This document shows positions 6,826-10,469 of a stretch of DNA of 10,469 nucleotides, piece by piece. Made by a program: the position numbers and the translations under genes. The notes under the pieces were generated by a model. That model made no database searches, was not told the DNA's origin, and saw nothing but the letters and a program-made list of their open reading frames with translations. The DNA comes from Candidatus Cloacimonadota bacterium (GTDB taxonomy: Bacteria; Cloacimonadota; Cloacimonadia; Cloacimonadales; JAJBBL01): positions 1 to 10,469 of the forward strand of contig JAJBBL010000178.1 of the NCBI GenBank assembly GCA_020532365.1, written 5' to 3'. Every line of letters begins with the position of its first letter. Position 1 is the first letter of the stretch.

Positions 6826-9800
6826 TTGTCAGCCGTAAGAAACTTAGTGCCAAATCTAACTATAGAACAAAAGTTGGTGACCTTTCTAACTTTTATTCTT
6901 GTTTTAACGTTCTCGTCGCAGCTCGTAGCTACCGTATTTGACATAGTAAGTGTTTCTGAAAGTGAGGTTGTCCTCCACTATAAACTGTCCGAGTACGAAC
7001 TCAACACATTTGAATATGAAGGTGTGAAATACACTAAAATAGAGGGCGATTTTGTTAATTACCATAGCAAAGAGGGATACCCCAAACTCCCTTACTTTAC
7101 TGATAATGTCGGTATACCTGTCGATGGTTCAATCGGACTCAGTGTCAGAAAAGTAGTAAGTGAGACTGTAGCAAATATTTCGGTCTATCCAGCTGAAAGA
7201 ATGGTTGTGGAAGATATGGAGGCTGACTTTGTATTTTACCGTGACCCTGCAGCTTATAGCAGTGCTGCCGAATACCCTTTACAAATATTACACAACGGCG
7301 TCACCGCCTTTGTCGGCGATAGACGGTTTGCAAGCTTCGTCTTTAACCCTTTCAGATATAACGCTCACAATAAAGAGTTGACGATTATCAAAGAGGCTGA
7401 AATCGTTATCAATATCAGAGGGAATATGAGTGTGTCTCGTACCACTTTTACCGGACGTAACTATATCGATAAGGCTGGAGACAGCTTCTTCATAAATAAT
7501 GAGTTCTCGCAATATTGGCGTAAAGAGCTTCAACCCTCAAACGATTATCACAACACACGTAACAGCTTAGGGGATGAAATACAGTTCGTCGTGGATACTG
7601 AAGGGATTTATAAGGTTACCTATGAACAGATAGAAAATGCCCTTAAAGAATGGGAAGAAGAACTTGAGTATAAACCAGACTTCGACCTGAAAAGAATAGA
7701 CCCGCGTAAACTTCAATTGGAAAATCAACACGGAGTAGTACCTATACACTTTGTCGGGGAAAGAGATGGTTCGTTCGATCCGGGCGACTATTTTGAGTTC
7801 TATGGAGATAGACATTACGGTAAAGATGGTTATTACGATACCTTTACCTCCGAAAATATTTACACTTTGAAGTTGGTTGAAGACCTCGGTGCAAGAATGG
7901 CTGTAGAAAGTGGCGGAATCAAAGAGACAAACCCGAGAGAGTATGTCTTGCCAGTGTCTTATGAATACACAGCCCATTTCGAGCAACAAAGCGCATACAG
8001 TAAGCTCGGTACATACCGTCGACAATACCGCGAAGACCTCTGGTTCTGGAAGACTATTAGAGCACCTGAGTTAGACGTTACTAAGTTTGAACTCGAATAC
8101 CCACACCAGACACACTTGCGTACCTTCGATGCTACCGTCTGTTTAGTCGGCTCCACCGATATGCAACAGTCGATAAATGATCACCACGCCAGAGTTAGAA
8201 TTAACTCAAGCTTTATCGACGATCAAAGATGGTCGGGGCAGAGTGATAAAATATTTGTAAATACACAGCCATTACCTAACCAATCACTGACTCACGGGGC
8301 TAATCACCTTTACATCGATATGCCGGGCGATACCCCTTCAGGTAACTTAGAAGCAATATTCTTAGACTACTTTACCATCAAGTACTGGCGTGAGTATAAA
8401 ACTGATAAAAACTATATTAAAATAGCACCCCCTTCAAATAGACCCCTCGGCCTCTACCAGTTCGAAATAGAGAACTTTACAGATGAAGATGTCTCAGTCT
8501 ATAAAATTAACTCGAGTGTAATGGAAAATATTCAGATTACCCCTTTCTCAGAAGCAGGTGTGGCACCCTATACAATCACTTTCCAAGACGATGTAGTCTC
8601 ATATGAAATCGAATATATCGTTCTCAGCGAAGCAATGAAAAAGAAACCTAAGCGGATTAGACCGAGATACGCTTCCGATCTAAGAAATCCGTCTAACGTT
8701 GCAGACTATGTGATAATTACCGCTCGTGAGTTTGTCGACGATGAAGGCACTCAACTGTTTAAAGATACTTGGTCAAACGAAGGGTATCTGGTTAAGGTTG
8801 TTGATGTGCAGAATATTTTTGATGAGTTTAATCACGGAATCCGCTCAGATCAAGCTATTAAAGACTTCTTAACATACGCTTATAATAATTGGAGTATCCC
8901 GATGACTCACGTTTTACTACTTGGCAAAGGATTGTACGACGAGCGAGACCATAGCGTAAACAGAAAGTATAACCATATCCCATTTCATAGAGTTTGGACT
9001 TATAAGGTCGGCGCTACACCGAGTGATAACTGGTTTGCCTGTATAGTCGGCGACGATATGGTGCCAGACCTTCACATAGCACGTCTTACAGTATGGGAAG
9101 CTGAGCAGATTTTACCCTTAGCTGAGAAAACAGTTCAATATTTGAACGATCCTGATACACGTTGGAAAACCCGTGTTACCCTAACGGCAGGCGGTAAAGT
9201 ATCTGATGGAAACGATATATTTGCTCAGCAGAGTGAGAATATTAGACGTCGCTGGATACCTGAGAATTACGATGTGTTAAGGGTTTATTCAAACACTCAG
9301 ACTGTTTCTAAAGAATATCAGGGGGGTACTTTCCAACTGAAAGATAGTTGGAACTCAGGTACCTCTTACTTACAATTTATGGGTCACGGCGGTGGACGTA
9401 TTTGGGCTGACTATAACCTGCTGAATAATAATGACGTGCGTACCTTGAATAACGATAAATATCCCTTTGTGAACAGTTTGTCTTGTTATCCTGCTGACTT
9501 CTCAGTCTCAGGTACAGGGAGTATTGGTGAATCGATGGTTATAACTCCAAACAGGGGTGCGATTGCCCACTTAGGATTTACCGGGATGGGATACCTCATA
9601 GAAGACTTAACAGTGGGATATCATACTACAGAGGCTATTTTTCATCGACGTCTCGATACTTTTGGAGAGATAGCTTCCTACACTAAAGCAAAAACGTATG
9701 CGACAATTCTAAATGAATACCCCCAAACCGCATTGACTGAATGCTCTGTCTTATTCGCAGACCCGATGCTCGGATTTTCATTACCCAAGGATAAGGTGGA

Positions 9801-10469
9801 AGTTGAGCTCAATAAATATAACATTACAGAGGGCGATACGCTCAAGATTACCGTTAATATGGGGAACGACATCAGGTTTGCTCGCTTTATGATTCAAAAC
9901 AGTGATGAGATTACTCAAAATATCCCTTACGATATGCCGGTTATTAACGGCGTTTTTGAAACAGAATACAAAGTACCAGACTCAAATTTAAATAACTATT
10001 CGAGGATAGTGAAAGTTTATGGTTTTGGCGATGGAAAGACTGTTATCGGAATGGCCAACTATAGCGTCGGTAAATCCTCTTTCGCTAACTATGGCACTAT
10101 CCCAGAAAGTCCGACATATGCCGACTCTATCTACATCTCAGCAAATATCTTCGACACAAATGGGGTCAAAGAGGTAAAGTGTGTACTCGGAAGCGAAGAG
10201 AGGAAAATGCACTACGATGCCAAGTTAAATAAATATATCACTGAATCTCCGTTTCCACCAGCTAAAGCAGGTTCTTTCGCTCGGTATCGTTTTGTGTTAA
10301 CAACTGATAACGACCAAACAGTGGAGTCAGAAGAGTATGTTTTCCGAGTGCTCGGTCCCGACTTAGAAGTAACAAACATAGAGTTCTCTTCTTACAAAGG
10401 TAAGCCAGCTATGAAAGTCTGGGTTAAGAATTACGGAGAGGTTGAGGCTCCAGCTTCATCCTTCAAATA
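6826..10469 (+). CDS. Gingipain/PorU-like C25 cysteine peptidase, 3'-truncated by the window edge
   Basis: This is an exported multidomain protein; 1214 residues are present with no stop. A basic N-terminus and hydrophobic stretch at about 18-36 look like a signal peptide. Residues about 75-200 resemble the C25 propeptide (YPKLPYFTDNVGIP, then FNPFRYNAHNKEL). Residues about 250-530 are beta-rich, with DGSFDPGDYFEFYGD near 314-328, DLWFWK at 404-409, DHHARVRIN at 452-460 and LDYFTIKYWR near 513. The C25 domain spans about 626-985: VLLLGKGLYD at 696-705, PSDNW at 732-736, FMGHGGG with catalytic H854, and NSLSC with catalytic C887. The His-Cys distance of 33 equals that recalled for gingipain R. 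Ig-like beta segments follow to about 1176, then a CARDB-like start (PDLEVTNIEF, WVKNYGE). In the family, such proteins are type IX secretion sortases (PorU) or secreted proteases; the missing C-terminus would decide. The ATG at 6778 would add 16 residues but lacks a ribosome binding site. Co-transcription with purD is likely. Confidence 0.9.
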   Translation, partial: MSAVRNLVPNLTIEQKLVTFLTFILVLTFSSQLVATVFDIVSVSESEVVLHYKLSEYELNTFEYEGVKYTKIEGDFVNYHSKEGYPKLPYFTDNVGIPVDGSIGLSVRKVVSETVANISVYPAERMVVEDMEADFVFYRDPAAYSSAAEYPLQILHNGVTAFVGDRRFASFVFNPFRYNAHNKELTIIKEAEIVINIRGNMSVSRTTFTGRNYIDKAGDSFFINNEFSQYWRKELQPSNDYHNTRNSLGDEIQFVVDTEGIYKVTYEQIENALKEWEEELEYKPDFDLKRIDPRKLQLENQHGVVPIHFVGERDGSFDPGDYFEFYGDRHYGKDGYYDTFTSENIYTLKLVEDLGARMAVESGGIKETNPREYVLPVSYEYTAHFEQQSAYSKLGTYRRQYREDLWFWKTIRAPELDVTKFELEYPHQTHLRTFDATVCLVGSTDMQQSINDHHARVRINSSFIDDQRWSGQSDKIFVNTQPLPNQSLTHGANHLYIDMPGDTPSGNLEAIFLDYFTIKYWREYKTDKNYIKIAPPSNRPLGLYQFEIENFTDEDVSVYKINSSVMENIQITPFSEAGVAPYTITFQDDVVSYEIEYIVLSEAMKKKPKRIRPRYASDLRNPSNVADYVIITAREFVDDEGTQLFKDTWSNEGYLVKVVDVQNIFDEFNHGIRSDQAIKDFLTYAYNNWSIPMTHVLLLGKGLYDERDHSVNRKYNHIPFHRVWTYKVGATPSDNWFACIVGDDMVPDLHIARLTVWEAEQILPLAEKTVQYLNDPDTRWKTRVTLTAGGKVSDGNDIFAQQSENIRRRWIPENYDVLRVYSNTQTVSKEYQGGTFQLKDSWNSGTSYLQFMGHGGGRIWADYNLLNNNDVRTLNNDKYPFVNSLSCYPADFSVSGTGSIGESMVITPNRGAIAHLGFTGMGYLIEDLTVGYHTTEAIFHRRLDTFGEIASYTKAKTYATILNEYPQTALTECSVLFADPMLGFSLPKDKVEVELNKYNITEGDTLKITVNMGNDIRFARFMIQNSDEITQNIPYDMPVINGVFETEYKVPDSNLNNYSRIVKVYGFGDGKTVIGMANYSVGKSSFANYGTIPESPTYADSIYISANIFDTNGVKEVKCVLGSEERKMHYDAKLNKYITESPFPPAKAGSFARYRFVLTTDNDQTVESEEYVFRVLGPDLEVTNIEFSSYKGKPAMKVWVKNYGEVEAPASSFK

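Noticed and set aside
7567..8025. Antisense open frame of 152 codons inside the C25 gene
   Set aside because: The + strand frame here is continuous with recognised C25 protein regions; the antisense product has no family features.

Overview
The window is a housekeeping stretch of a bacterial chromosome that runs into the start of a very large secreted protease gene. All genes are on the + strand. Gene content points to an anaerobe or near-anaerobe of the Bacteroidota/FCB side of the tree. The reasons are the Pro/Met-rich GroEL tail, a short EF-Ts, a clostridial-type 2[4Fe-4S] ferredoxin, and a gingipain/PorU-type (peptidase family C25) protein with a CARDB-like module. A candidate phylum such as Cloacimonadota would fit, but this is inference from gene style, not a database match.

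Region 1 (1-1351): the last 421 codons of groEL, closed by a strong Rho-independent terminator. Region 2 (about 1383-5474): a translation operon with a possible sigma70-type promoter, then rplM, rpsI, rpsB, tsf, pyrH, frr and a small ferredoxin gene, ending in a GU-rich terminator hairpin. A 147-base gap between rpsI and rpsB holds strong nested inverted repeats that look like a structured mRNA leader, possibly for control of rpsB-tsf. Region 3 (5515 to the end): purD (purine synthesis), followed after 48 bases by a TTG-started reading frame that stays open to the window edge. It encodes at least 1214 residues: a signal peptide, a C25 propeptide-like region, beta-rich domains, a C25 protease domain with an intact His-Cys dyad, Ig-like segments and the start of a CARDB-like domain.

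Functionally, region 2 groups ribosome assembly (L13, S9, S2), elongation (EF-Ts), ribosome recycling (RRF) and UMP kinase, with a ferredoxin as an unusual last member. The C25 protein suggests a type IX secretion system elsewhere in the genome, either as its sortase (PorU-like) or as a cargo protease. Nothing in the window is a clear novel multi-gene system. The best leads are the rpsB leader RNA, the palindrome inside the putative rplM promoter, and the divergent C25 protein.
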